Source of the DNA: Eubacterium callanderi | GTDB taxonomy: Bacteria; Bacillota; Clostridia; Eubacteriales; Eubacteriaceae | Direction of reading: 5' to 3' | Assembly (NCBI RefSeq): GCF_900142645.1 | Contig: NZ_FRBP01000003.1 | Location: forward strand, 62,001 to 126,000 | Length of the DNA: 64,000 nt | In this document: positions 1 through 8,249 of the stretch, one piece after another | Layout: every line of letters starts with the position of its first letter | How positions within the stretch are numbered: the first letter of the stretch is position 1 | The notes under the pieces: generated by a model | The model's database searches: none | What the model saw: only the letters and a program-made list of their open reading frames with translations | What the model was told of the DNA's origin: nothing | Program-made: the position numbers and the translations under genes

Positions 1-307
1 GACGTACAGAGAGATTTTCATCGTATTCATTTGCTTTGATAACATCTATTAATGCCTTTTTGAAATCTTCCTTTGTATACTTACAATCAAGCTGAATAAG
101 CTTTGCAGACCGAATAAGACGATTATAGTGATCTTCTAGTCTAAAGGCATAAAGCTGTTTTTCCTCATCATTCCAATAGCAAGGAATACCCTCAAAAACA
201 TTTAATCCAAATTGAGATGTTGGTGCTAGAATGTTAACTTTAGCATCATTCACATTCAGTATTTTACCCTTAAACCAAATTCTTCTATTTGCTACATCGT
301 ATTTCAT
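1..307 (-). CDS. Class IV PLP aminotransferase (branched-chain type), C-terminus outside window
   Basis: The frame enters from the left edge and its ATG lies at 305-307, so only the first 102 residues are present. They contain APTSQFGLNVFEG, the N-terminal signature of fold-type IV aminotransferases (IlvE/Dat/PabC), followed by RLEDHYNRLIRSAKLI, the usual dimer-interface helix of branched-chain aminotransferases. An AAGGAG ribosome site lies 7 nt before the ATG. The family transfers an amino group between glutamate and a 2-oxo acid with pyridoxal phosphate in the cytoplasm; the PLP lysine lies outside the window. It is last in a minus-strand run with a sugar transferase, a PLP decarboxylase and an aldolase, which suggests synthesis of an amino substituent for a surface glycan rather than housekeeping valine/leucine synthesis. 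The exact substrate cannot be read from this fragment. Confidence 0.85.
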   Translation of the reverse strand, partial: MKYDVANRRIWFKGKILNVNDAKVNILAPTSQFGLNVFEGIPCYWNDEEKQLYAFRLEDHYNRLIRSAKLIQLDCKYTKEDFKKALIDVIKANEYDENLSVR

Positions 308-335
308 TCTCTATTCTCCTTCGATATGAATCGTA

Positions 336-1019
336 TTAATCAGCCAAATGAGCCAGTCTAATAATTTCTGCTTCTTCTGCTTTTGCAGCTTCCTCATCAT
401 TTAATGATTCATCGACTTTGTTTTCATAAATCTTTTCTTTCTTGAATGCTTTAAAGAGAGACATAAGACCTACTTTGATATCAATTAGAAAACCATATTT
501 TCTAAATAAATCAACATATTCATTATCATATGTAACCTTTTTATCCCATGAAATGTCGTTTCTGCCTTTAATCTGCGCCCAGCCAGTTAGTCCTGCCTTA
601 ACCTCAAAGCGCTTTCTATATTTTTTATTTAGTGTTTCAAAATCGCCCAGTTCATATGTAACACAAGGTCTCGGACCAACTACTGACATATCGCCTTTAA
701 AAATATTGAAAAGTTGTGGCAGCTCATCAAGACTACTGTCCCGAAGCATTCTTCCCACTTTGGTTACTCTTGGATCATTTTCATAATTGAATAATCCAGC
801 TCCCATTTTTTCGGCATTTACGACCATTGAACGGAACTTATACATTTGAAATACCCTTCCTTCCTTGGTTCTTCTTTCTTGTTTAAATAATATAGGACCT
901 TCTGAATCTTTTTTTATAGCAATTGAGATCCCAATCCAAAATGGTGTAAGAAGAACAATTAATATACCGGAAGACACAATATCAAATGCTCTTTTTATTC
1001 CTAGACTTATCTTTTCCAT
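336..1019 (-). CDS. Undecaprenyl-phosphate sugar-phosphate transferase (bacterial sugar transferase, WcaJ/PglC type)
   Basis: A polyprenol-phosphate sugar-1-phosphate transferase of 227 residues that would prime lipid-linked glycan synthesis at the inner face of the membrane. It has a single hydrophobic anchor near residues 10-34, the KFRSM segment, the DELPQLFNIFKGDMS block with VGPRP directly after it, and the late AGLTGWAQIKGRN motif, all typical of PF02397 short (PglC-like) members that lack the multi-span N-terminus of WbaP. A GGAGG site abuts the upstream ATG at 1025, leaving no spacing, while the ATG at 1017-1019 is 6 nt away; the second is the likely start. It lies 15 nt after the PLP decarboxylase and 28 nt before the aminotransferase, implying one operon. 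Confidence 0.92.
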   Translation of the reverse strand: MEKISLGIKRAFDIVSSGILIVLLTPFWIGISIAIKKDSEGPILFKQERRTKEGRVFQMYKFRSMVVNAEKMGAGLFNYENDPRVTKVGRMLRDSSLDELPQLFNIFKGDMSVVGPRPCVTYELGDFETLNKKYRKRFEVKAGLTGWAQIKGRNDISWDKKVTYDNEYVDLFRKYGFLIDIKVGLMSLFKAFKKEKIYENKVDESLNDEEAAKAEEAEIIRLAHLAD

Positions 1020-1034
1020 AGTCATCCTCCAACT

Positions 1035-2258
1035 TTAAAAATTAAATGTGTGGAAAATATCATCAAATGTTTCTCCACGCTTAATTAGCTCAACACCTTC
1101 TCCAGTCTCTATATTCATATTGCAAATATCTACAACTGGAAAATTCGGAAGAATAAATGGTGGTTTCATTACTAATGAATAAGATCCACAATTATTGATT
1201 ATTATTACATCGCCAGCGGCAAGTTCTCCGCAGTAGTCCTTATTCAAAACATCCCCTTCAATACAAGTAAACCCAACCATATCTAGGTTTTCATATTGTT
1301 TTCCTTCATTCATATGGATTACCTCCATTGGAGGATTTATACCTGCCATACTGATATTTTTCTGACTACCAAGAACTGTAGCAATATACTTACCTCTGAC
1401 ATTCTTTATTGTCTTAACACTCCCAACAAATTTCATACAATCACCTACTAATGCAGAACCAGGTTCGATTACAAGTTCAGGCTTAATCTCTTTATCATTA
1501 AAGTATTCTGCGAATACTGCTGCAGCCACTTCGGCATATGCTTGATAGTCTGGAATATCTGCTGTGAATTGTGCTTTTAATGATTCTGGCATCTTACCAA
1601 ACAAACCACCACCAATGTCAATTCTCTCAGGAATCACTCCAAATTGATCTAAGACATTAATCATTCCCTTTGCTCTTGCTGGCCAATACTCAATTTGTCT
1701 CTTAGCAAAATGACAGTGAAAGTTGATGAAATGAAGATTTTTTGATGTAGTTACAATTTCAAGTGCTCGCTTAAAATCATCACCAGTGATATCAAAACCA
1801 AACCTTGATACAACACCATCATGTACATCATAGTTACAACGAATGCCTACATTCAGTATAGTTTCCACTGAATTAGCAAAATCTCTAATCTCTTTAGTTT
1901 CATCGATTGAATCGCTATTTACAGTTCCCCCGGCAACAAGGAATTCTCTCATCTTCTCTGAATCTTTAATAGGCCCATTCCAAATAATACGCTTCGGCTC
2001 AACTCCACACTTTAAAGCGAGCTCCATCTCCATTTCAGAAACAACCTCTGCGTATCCCCCAAGCTCATTAACAATTTTACAGAACTTCGGAGTGTAATTC
2101 GTTTTATATGAATAAGCAATATTGAAATTCGGATAAATAGCAGAAAATATATTTTTCAGCTCTGTAAAATTATTTTTAAATTGCTCTGAATCCAATAAGT
2201 AAAAAGCCTCACCATACTGACTTCTCAATCTACTAATCACTTTAGAATTAATCTGCAT
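1035..2258 (-). CDS. Fold-type III PLP decarboxylase (Orn/DAP/Arg decarboxylase 2, LysA-like)
   Basis: A 407-residue alanine-racemase-fold decarboxylase. Visible marks are the Schiff-base lysine in YSYKTN (Lys52), the GGG phosphate loop in DIGGGLFG, the EPGSALVGD segment, the active-site cysteine region CIEGDVLNKD and a C-terminal NCGSYSL block corresponding to the usual GAYt motif. The family removes the alpha- or distal carboxyl of diaminopimelate, ornithine, lysine or related amino acids. Start ATG has GGAGG 7 nt upstream. It overlaps the aldolase gene by 11 nt. Its position in a polysaccharide cluster argues that it is not the housekeeping lysA but makes an amine or D-amino-acid-like building block; this is inference. 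Confidence 0.88.
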   Translation of the reverse strand: MQINSKVISRLRSQYGEAFYLLDSEQFKNNFTELKNIFSAIYPNFNIAYSYKTNYTPKFCKIVNELGGYAEVVSEMEMELALKCGVEPKRIIWNGPIKDSEKMREFLVAGGTVNSDSIDETKEIRDFANSVETILNVGIRCNYDVHDGVVSRFGFDITGDDFKRALEIVTTSKNLHFINFHCHFAKRQIEYWPARAKGMINVLDQFGVIPERIDIGGGLFGKMPESLKAQFTADIPDYQAYAEVAAAVFAEYFNDKEIKPELVIEPGSALVGDCMKFVGSVKTIKNVRGKYIATVLGSQKNISMAGINPPMEVIHMNEGKQYENLDMVGFTCIEGDVLNKDYCGELAAGDVIIINNCGSYSLVMKPPFILPNFPVVDICNMNIETGEGVELIKRGETFDDIFHTFNF

Positions 2259-3084
2259 TTCTTTTCCTCCGAATTATTTCAACAATTTTAGCTACTTCCT
2301 GCTGAACCACTATTCTATTTTTTTCATAGCTCTCAATATTTTCTGCCACTACTCCTTCGTAGTCACGTAGTTCCTTCATATTCTCCGTGAATACATGTTC
2401 AACCTCTTTAATATCAGTAATAATTGCATTGTCGCAGAAACTTCTGCTCAAAATTGCTCTTGTGGAACCCAATCGATAGTGTTCCATGATAACTTTTTTA
2501 GAAGGTAATAAACCTTCTCCTAGTCTTGCTATTCCCCCAAATCCATACGGTAAGCCAGCACCAGCTATTTTCTTAGTTAACTTCTCTACCGTGCCGTTCG
2601 CCAATAATTCAAACATAAATGTCAGACCATATGACAAATGGAGATCATTTAGCCCAATATGTATTTCATCCACACCATCATTTTTCAATACCTCATCTAA
2701 ACACTCCACGGCTTCCTTTGTTTCGAGTAGTAATGTTGTTTTACACCGACCCCCAACAGAATTAATGAAGTTTGTCACTTCAGCAGCAGATTTCCACATC
2801 GGGAGCATGATAATATCTGCTCCTGCACTAACAACCTGATCAATCTCTTGGACAGAATTATCGTTCCAAGGATTAACTCTCACAAGCATTTCCGATTTAG
2901 TCAGGATGGGCTTTATTTTTTTGATGTCATCTACAGTATGCTGCGACTTTACTGTGTTCATGCCCTTTTGGCGTTCTTCTTTTCCGAATGTTTCCAAATC
3001 TATCCAGATTCGGTCTACACCACTCTTTTGTGCAATTTGTGCAACTTCAGGGCTATTTGTTATATACATCAAGATCAAACTCAT
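2248..3084 (-). CDS. HpcH/HpaI aldolase / citrate lyase family protein
   Basis: A 278-residue TIM-barrel protein of the phosphoenolpyruvate/pyruvate superfamily. DRIWIDLE near residue 25 carries the first acidic residue, MLVRVNPW the substrate arginine, LLLETKEAV the metal-binding glutamate, and HIGLNDLHLSYG the metal-binding aspartate, in the order expected for class II pyruvate aldolases. Such enzymes split or form 4-hydroxy-2-oxo acids using pyruvate and an aldehyde with a divalent metal. It is the first gene of a minus-strand operon with a decarboxylase, a sugar transferase and an aminotransferase. Together these could build an aminated side group of a glycan. The natural aldehyde substrate is unknown. 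Confidence 0.85.
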   Translation of the reverse strand: MSLILMYITNSPEVAQIAQKSGVDRIWIDLETFGKEERQKGMNTVKSQHTVDDIKKIKPILTKSEMLVRVNPWNDNSVQEIDQVVSAGADIIMLPMWKSAAEVTNFINSVGGRCKTTLLLETKEAVECLDEVLKNDGVDEIHIGLNDLHLSYGLTFMFELLANGTVEKLTKKIAGAGLPYGFGGIARLGEGLLPSKKVIMEHYRLGSTRAILSRSFCDNAIITDIKEVEHVFTENMKELRDYEGVVAENIESYEKNRIVVQQEVAKIVEIIRRKRNAD

Positions 3085-3992
3085 TCCTTTTACTTCTCCT
3101 TTTACTTAATTTCTCAAAATCATAGAAAGCTTCTTTCTTTAAGTGCACATTAAAAATTCCAGTGCTCCTTCCTATTAATCTTTACGCATCAGTCAGATTG
3201 TCATCTAACTATTTTTATTATCAAGCATAGTAACCAGCAATATTCCGGTAGAATTGGCATAAATCAGAACTGTCAATATCACCATAAGTATTTCTTACTC
3301 TGTCATACTACCCATCACTTCGTTTTGGAGGCACTTTTCTTTATAACAGACACTAGAGCTTTTTATCTCTGATTATTCTTCCGGTTAAAAAATAATCATC
3401 AAAACTAAAAAAACGCTCTACAGCTAATAACTTGCTCTGTACAAAATACAGAGCTAATGTGCAAGCAAAAGAAGCTATGCACGCTGACAGTCCAACCGCA
3501 TACTTCACTTCATCCTTTTCCTTTGCGATCTTTTCTAACTCATTTATGCTTTCCCCCACTGTACTTCATTCAGTTGATTTCGTAAGCCACCGTGACTTAC
3601 CTAAGTTCATCTCCATGTATGAGAGAGGAAACGACTAAGCCACCAAACTTTTGCAGATAACAGTTTTTACTTGTTGTCCCTTTTATATAATTATTAATAA
3701 TTTTTATTTAAAAACTATTCTAACTTTTATGCAAATATTTATATGCTCATGAAGAATAAAAAATGACCATTAGCCCTCCGTGATAGCATTTACACCGAGC
3801 CAGGTCAATTTGTTAATTTCCTCCATCCAGTTTTCCACTCTATATTGTGTGTCAATTTAGCGTACTCAAGAAGTTATCTTAGCCACTTTTATTCTCGAAC
3901 CAAATGTACAATCCATAAAAAAATTTATAATCGGGGCATAACCCAGACTCTCGTACCCCGTATAAATTCAAGATTTTTCTTGATTGTGCCTG
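3085..3992 (-). other. Gene-poor 0.9-kb stretch between two polysaccharide sub-operons, with weak gene remnants
   Basis: No convincing intact gene. A 68-codon GTG-started minus-strand frame at 3353-3559 has one hydrophobic helix (SACIASFACTLALYFV) but no clear ribosome site. A 28-codon open stretch ending at 3770 reads YRVENWMEEINKLTWLGV and looks like the C-terminus of a lost protein because the frame is closed by a stop just upstream. The block is AT-rich and probably a recombination scar inside the glycan locus. Confidence 0.35.
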
Positions 3993-5222
3993 CTAATCTC
4001 TTCTGAATTGATCTCTTGTATAAACTTTTCCAATCACATCATCCAGACAAGGATCATAACGGTTCGCAAGGATGCAGGAACTTTTGGTTTTAAAATCCTC
4101 TAAATCATTGATTACAATGGAACCAAAGAAAGTTTCTCCATCTTTAAGAACCGGTTCATAAATTATTACAGTGGCGCCTTTTGCCTTAATACGCTTCATG
4201 ATTCCCTGAATAGAACTCTGGCGAAAATTGTCTGAGTTACTTTTCATGGTCAGGCGATAAATGCCCACAATGACTTCTTTCTCTTTACCTCTGTTCCAAT
4301 TGTCATTCGCTTCATAGGCTCCGGCGATCTCTAAAACCCGGTCTGCTATAAAATCTTTCCGGGTTCGATTGCTTTCTACAATTGCAGAGATCATGTTCTG
4401 CGGTACATCCTGATAGTTTGCGAGAAGCTGCTTTGTGTCTTTCGGCAGACAATAGCCACCGTATCCGAAAGATGGATTGTTATAATGTGTGCCAATTCGC
4501 GGGTCCAGGCAAATACCTTCAATAATCTTTTTGGTATCTAATCCCTTCATTTCTGCGTAGGTATCAAGCTCATTGAAATAGGAGACCCGTAAAGCCAGAT
4601 AGGTATTGGCAAAGAGTTTGACTGCTTCCGCTTCCGTAAATCCCATGAATAATACATCAATATTATCTTTTATCGCACCTTCTGCTAACAGTTGGGCAAA
4701 GGACTCGGCTTTTTCTTTACTCTCATGATCGCAGCCTACAATAATGCGTGATGGGTAAAGATTATCGTATAGTGCCTTTGATTCCCTGAGGAACTCTGGG
4801 CTAAAGATGATATTTTTAGTTCTGTATTTATCTCGGATGCTTTCTGTATAACCAACAGGAATAGTGGACTTAATGACCATCATTGCCTCAGGGTTCACGC
4901 TCAAAACCATTTCAATCACTGCTTCGACAGCAGAAGTATCAAAAAAGTTCTTTTTGCTGTCATAATTCGTCGGAGCCGCAATCACCACAATTTCAGCATT
5001 TTTATAGGCGTTTTCTCCATCCAGTGTTGCTGTCAGATTAAGCTTTTCTTCTTTTAAAAATTTTTCAATATATTCATCATGAATTGGGCTTATGCCCGCA
5101 TTAATCTGATCTACCTTTTCGGGAATAATATCTACGGCCGTAACTTCATTATGTTGTGCCAGCAGTGTGGCAATTGAGAGCCCTACATACCCTGTTCCAG
5201 CAACCGCAATTTTCTTTTTCAT
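3993..5222 (-). CDS. UDP-glucose/GDP-mannose 6-dehydrogenase family protein
   Basis: A cytoplasmic NAD-dependent four-electron dehydrogenase of 409 residues that oxidises a nucleotide sugar to its uronic acid, most likely UDP-glucose to UDP-glucuronate. The N-terminal Rossmann motif GTGYVGLS is at residues 9-16, the SPEFLRE segment near 141-147, the central helix with [18 protein letters not shown] at about 202-219, and the catalytic cysteine (Cys258) in [14 protein letters not shown]. The single-domain order and length match family members of about 390-430 residues. It lies 35 nt downstream of a UDP-glucuronate 4-epimerase, which would use its product, so the pair likely makes UDP-glucuronate and UDP-galacturonate for the glycan. 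Confidence 0.93.
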   Translation of the reverse strand: MKKKIAVAGTGYVGLSIATLLAQHNEVTAVDIIPEKVDQINAGISPIHDEYIEKFLKEEKLNLTATLDGENAYKNAEIVVIAAPTNYDSKKNFFDTSAVEAVIEMVLSVNPEAMMVIKSTIPVGYTESIRDKYRTKNIIFSPEFLRESKALYDNLYPSRIIVGCDHESKEKAESFAQLLAEGAIKDNIDVLFMGFTEAEAVKLFANTYLALRVSYFNELDTYAEMKGLDTKKIIEGICLDPRIGTHYNNPSFGYGGYCLPKDTKQLLANYQDVPQNMISAIVESNRTRKDFIADRVLEIAGAYEANDNWNRGKEKEVIVGIYRLTMKSNSDNFRQSSIQGIMKRIKAKGATVIIYEPVLKDGETFFGSIVINDLEDFKTKSSCILANRYDPCLDDVIGKVYTRDQFRRD

Positions 5223-5257
5223 ATTCTATCTGTTCCTTTTATTTCTTTGTTTGTTCG

Positions 5258-6310
5258 TCATACTTTATAAAAGACTTTGTACCATTCTGCGAATCTTCTC
5301 AGACCAGTACGCAAATCGGTATTCGGTTTGAATTCAAAAGTGCTCTCTAATTCACTCGTATCCGCGTATGTAACTGTCACATCACCGGGCTGCATTGCCA
5401 CGAGCTCTTTATGATTTTCAAAGTTATAATCATCTGGTAATACTTCTGCTTTCACCAATTCTTCGGACAAAATTTGTACAAAATCTAAAAGATTTTCGGG
5501 TTTTGAATTTCCGATATTATAGACAGCATACGGCGGAATTGGCAGGCCATCTTCACCTGTCTTTTTGTCTGGCGCACCCTGAATCACTCTTTTTACACCT
5601 TCGACGATATCATCTATATATGTAAAATCCCTCAGGCAATTTCCATAGTTGAAGATCTTGATGGTTTCTCCTGCTCTCAGTTTATTTGTGAAGCTGAAAT
5701 AAGCCATATCCGGTCTGCCGGCGGGGCCGTAAACGGTAAAAAACCGAAGTCCTGTAGACGGAATGTTATAGAGCTTTGAATATGCATGTGCCATCAACTC
5801 ATTGGATTTCTTTGTTGCAGCATACAGAGAAACCGGATTATCTACCTTATCTTCAGTACTATAAGGGACTTTTTTATTTACACCATAAACGGATGAAGAT
5901 GAAGCATAAACCAGATGTTCCACTGGATAGTGACGGCATGCCTCAAGAATGTTATAAAATCCAATCAGGTTACTCTCGATATATACATCTGGATTTGTAA
6001 TGCTGTAGCGTACGCCCGCTTGGGCGGCAAGGTTTACCACAATTTCTGGTTTGTATTTTTCAAACAGATTAACAATTAGTTCCTTATCCGCAATATTTCC
6101 TCTTACAAAAGTCCAGCTGCCGCCTAATGCCTCAATCTGTTCCAATCGCCACGCTTTTATACTCACATCATAGTAATCATTCATATTGTCAATGCCGATA
6201 ATGGATACAGACGGAACTGTACGAAGCAGCTCTATCACTAAATTTGAGCCGATAAAACCCGCAGCGCCTGTGATCAATATTGTTTTATGATCTAGATCAA
6301 TGTAATTCAT
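5258..6310 (-). CDS. NAD-dependent epimerase, UDP-glucuronate 4-epimerase type
   Basis: A 350-residue extended short-chain dehydrogenase. GAAGFIGS at residues 15-22 binds NAD, the NLAAQAGVRYSI block is characteristic of the UDP-glucuronate 4-epimerase subgroup, the catalytic serine lies in ASSSSVYG (about 139) and the YxxxK pair is Tyr163/Lys167. LRFFTVYGPAGRPDMA and CLRDFTYIDDIVEG are further subgroup signatures. It interconverts UDP-glucuronate and UDP-galacturonate in the cytoplasm. It is transcribed with the adjoining UDP-glucose dehydrogenase, which supplies its substrate. The promoter must lie in 6311-6575, the stretch just downstream of the TnpB-like gene. Confidence 0.92.
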   Translation of the reverse strand: MNYIDLDHKTILITGAAGFIGSNLVIELLRTVPSVSIIGIDNMNDYYDVSIKAWRLEQIEALGGSWTFVRGNIADKELIVNLFEKYKPEIVVNLAAQAGVRYSITNPDVYIESNLIGFYNILEACRHYPVEHLVYASSSSVYGVNKKVPYSTEDKVDNPVSLYAATKKSNELMAHAYSKLYNIPSTGLRFFTVYGPAGRPDMAYFSFTNKLRAGETIKIFNYGNCLRDFTYIDDIVEGVKRVIQGAPDKKTGEDGLPIPPYAVYNIGNSKPENLLDFVQILSEELVKAEVLPDDYNFENHKELVAMQPGDVTVTYADTSELESTFEFKPNTDLRTGLRRFAEWYKVFYKV

Positions 6311-6575
6311 AGTTTTAACTCCCTATTTTTTAATCTTAGTTAAATCTATATTTTTATTTAAAACTCGTAGCACTCTTGACCAGACTGTGATCCTTTTATC
6401 CTTACTCTCTAGACATTACACATCGTTAGACAAGCGGTATTTATGTTAGAAAAGTAAAGATAGGTGGTGCTATACCCGTACTTTTGGCCCTATAGACGAA
6501 AAGCACACCTATGAATTTCTCCATAGGATTTGAGTGTATACTTAAATTCTGTTATATATTATCATTCATCTAAAT
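6311..6575 (-). other. Stretch between the TnpB-like gene and the epimerase; possible guide-RNA scaffold plus epimerase promoter
   Basis: No coding frame. Read on the minus strand, it follows the TnpB-like stop codon, where TnpB families encode their guide (omega) RNA. A perfect hairpin CCTATG-N8-CATAGG sits at about 6504-6523, followed by a GGG/CCC-rich segment around 6478-6494. Whether this is an RNA scaffold is inference; the position and the hairpin are what can be seen. The rest is AT-rich and must also hold the epimerase promoter, though no clear -35/-10 pair stands out. Confidence 0.3.
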
Positions 6576-7832
6576 TTATGTTTGAGCTACTTCTTTATAA
6601 AATGTCTGGTAAAAACTTTTTCCGATATTTCGGGCCGTGTTCAGTGCCGTGCTGCCACAGTGTTTATTGGGGCATTGAAAGTTTTTCCCACCTATAAAAT
6701 TTAAGCTCGGCGTTTGATATTCTGTATTAAATCTATATATCGGTGCGCCGCATTGATAGCAAACTTTTTTAGCATTGCCTACACTGTTATGCTGAACAAT
6801 GATTCCAGCTTGCCATGCTTTATAGGTTGTATAACGGATGATTCTTCGCCCGATAAATTCCATGCTGTTGGTTTTAAGATAATACAAGGAGCCTTTTTCA
6901 AAGGTATCTCCATAACTAGGCATTACAATAAGCTTGGCGCCTTCTTTGAGCGCATAATCCACAATTTTCCGGCTAACATCATGTGCAAAGTGATCTGTTA
7001 GACGTGTAATTTTTTCATAATATTTTGCATAGGCTTTTTCATTATTGCTATTCTGATGCTGACCTCCACGTTTTATATAACCTAAAAGCTGCTTCCTACG
7101 GTGTGCCAAAACTTTACCGCCCTTAATAAAATAAGGATGCATGGCTCTACCGTTAGCTTCAAAAGTTGTACAGACTGCTAATGCGTCAGACATGGTAAAA
7201 GCTACGGACACAAATTTTTCGTTTTGTTCCACTCGCTCTTTGGCTGTTCGAATATCTTCCACAGACACTTTTACCGGTACGTGCATCATAACTTTTTTTT
7301 TATTCATTACAATTCTTGGACTCATCAATTCAGCATCTTCTGGAAATGGCCTGACTGTGTAGGGATGTTTCACCCAAGCCCAGGAATTTCCTGTGAATAA
7401 TTTAAGAATGATGCTTTTTTCATTAAACTCCTTGTACATGCCTTTATAATAGAGCATGGACATATGCAGTTGTTTAGGTGCGCTTGGTTTACTCCCCTTG
7501 ATCTTTCCCTCTTCCCAAGCTTTTAATTTCCCTTGATAACTTCGGAACATGCTGATCGCAGAATTAATGGCCGCACGTCTAAAATACAACGGTACTTTTT
7601 CATAGGGTAAGGGAATCTCAGGTAGGTTACCATTACGCTGTTTTATGGTCTGAAGTTCCAGATGACGCAGCAAATTCTGATTTGACAGTCCCAGAAGCTC
7701 AGACTGCTCTTCAAGTAAGTGATAATAGAAAGCTAAAACGGCATCAAACAAAGACTGGGTCTGTTTAAACCAGTCTAAATGCTTGTAATTCAGCTGTATT
7801 TTGTACGTCGTAATGGCGTATCCGGCACTCAT
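6576..7832 (-). CDS. TnpB/IS605 OrfB-like protein with degenerate RuvC catalytic residues (apparently nuclease-dead)
   Basis: A 418-residue protein with the TnpB layout: helical N-terminal half with NSAISMFRSYQGKLKAW (about 90-106), the HRRKQLL...KITRLTDHFAHDVSRKIVDYA helical block (about 244-294), and a C-terminal zinc ribbon CxxC...CxxxxC (Cys358, 361, 387, 392) ending in NTARNIG. In active TnpB the RuvC acids are D in VGIDLG, E in IVLEDL and D in DxNAAxNI. Here the matching segments read VSVAFTMSDALAV (about 208-220), LIVMPSY (301-307) and TALNTARNI (395-403), so all three acids seem replaced. This recalls exapted, nuclease-dead TnpB repressors (TldR). The frame is otherwise intact, suggesting selection for binding without cutting. 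Alternatives: an unusual transposon accessory protein or an early decaying tnpB. Confidence 0.8.
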   Translation of the reverse strand: MSAGYAITTYKIQLNYKHLDWFKQTQSLFDAVLAFYYHLLEEQSELLGLSNQNLLRHLELQTIKQRNGNLPEIPLPYEKVPLYFRRAAINSAISMFRSYQGKLKAWEEGKIKGSKPSAPKQLHMSMLYYKGMYKEFNEKSIILKLFTGNSWAWVKHPYTVRPFPEDAELMSPRIVMNKKKVMMHVPVKVSVEDIRTAKERVEQNEKFVSVAFTMSDALAVCTTFEANGRAMHPYFIKGGKVLAHRRKQLLGYIKRGGQHQNSNNEKAYAKYYEKITRLTDHFAHDVSRKIVDYALKEGAKLIVMPSYGDTFEKGSLYYLKTNSMEFIGRRIIRYTTYKAWQAGIIVQHNSVGNAKKVCYQCGAPIYRFNTEYQTPSLNFIGGKNFQCPNKHCGSTALNTARNIGKSFYQTFYKEVAQT

Positions 7833-7850
7833 AATTTACCTCATTTTTAT

Positions 7851-7876
7851 TCGCAGACCTTTGATAGTCTGCGAAC
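7851..7876. repeat. 26-bp inverted repeat, copy A, itself a hairpin
   Basis: The copy contains CGCAGAC, an 8-nt loop CTTTGATA and GTCTGCG, so it folds on itself, and its whole 26 bp is the exact reverse complement of 8207-8232. It lies 19 nt upstream of the TnpB-like start codon and would form a hairpin in that mRNA leader. Confidence 0.9.
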
Positions 7877-8206
7877 GAATCCAAAAAAAGCCGAAAACAA
7901 AAGGATTTAAATGAAAAATGACCAAACTATTAAAAAAAATCAAAAATAAAAATAAAAACCCAAAAGAAAAAAAATAAACAAAAGTACTTAAAATCAAAAA
8001 AAAAATCGACCATAACAAGACCAAAGCATTTTTAAAAAAACAATGCTAAAAAAAAAAAATAATAAAAAAAAAATAAAAACACAAAAGGAAAGTAAAGAAA
8101 AATAAGCAAATCGGAAAAAAACAAGATGGATTTTTAATGAGCAAAAGGGACAAAACACAACGCAGAAGAAAGACAAACAATTATCTTAAAAAAACTCTGG
8201 CAAAAA
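7877..8206 (+). other. 330-bp extremely A-rich block between the inverted repeats
   Basis: The plus strand is dominated by A-runs of 6-12 broken by single other bases, with a few short stems such as AGCATT/AATGCT near 8026-8048. The minus strand gives only T-run driven hydrophobic frames. A 36-codon plus-strand frame from ATG 8137 to the stop at 8245-8247 is rich in Lys/Arg (starts MSKRDKTQRRRK) but has no good ribosome site. Composition is unlike any neighbour. A transcript on the plus strand would end at the copy B hairpin. Function unknown. Confidence 0.7.
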
Positions 8207-8242
8207 GTTCGCAGACTATCAAAGGTCTGCGAGCTTTTTTTA
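8207..8242 (+). terminator. Inverted repeat copy B acting as a rho-independent terminator
   Basis: CGCAGAC-N8-GTCTGCG followed by AGC and a run of seven T at 8235-8241. It is the perfect 26-bp reverse complement of the repeat at 7851-7876 and would stop plus-strand transcripts leaving the A-rich block. Confidence 0.75.
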
Positions 8243-8249
8243 CTTAATT

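Noticed and set aside
3353-3559. 68-codon minus-strand frame as a gene
   Set aside because: No ribosome site or recognisable domain; mentioned only as part of the gene-poor stretch.
7836-8176. Two hydrophobic minus-strand frames (62 and 60 codons) in the A-rich block
   Set aside because: Phe/Leu/Ile runs follow directly from T-runs; no ribosome site. Kept as a composition feature only.
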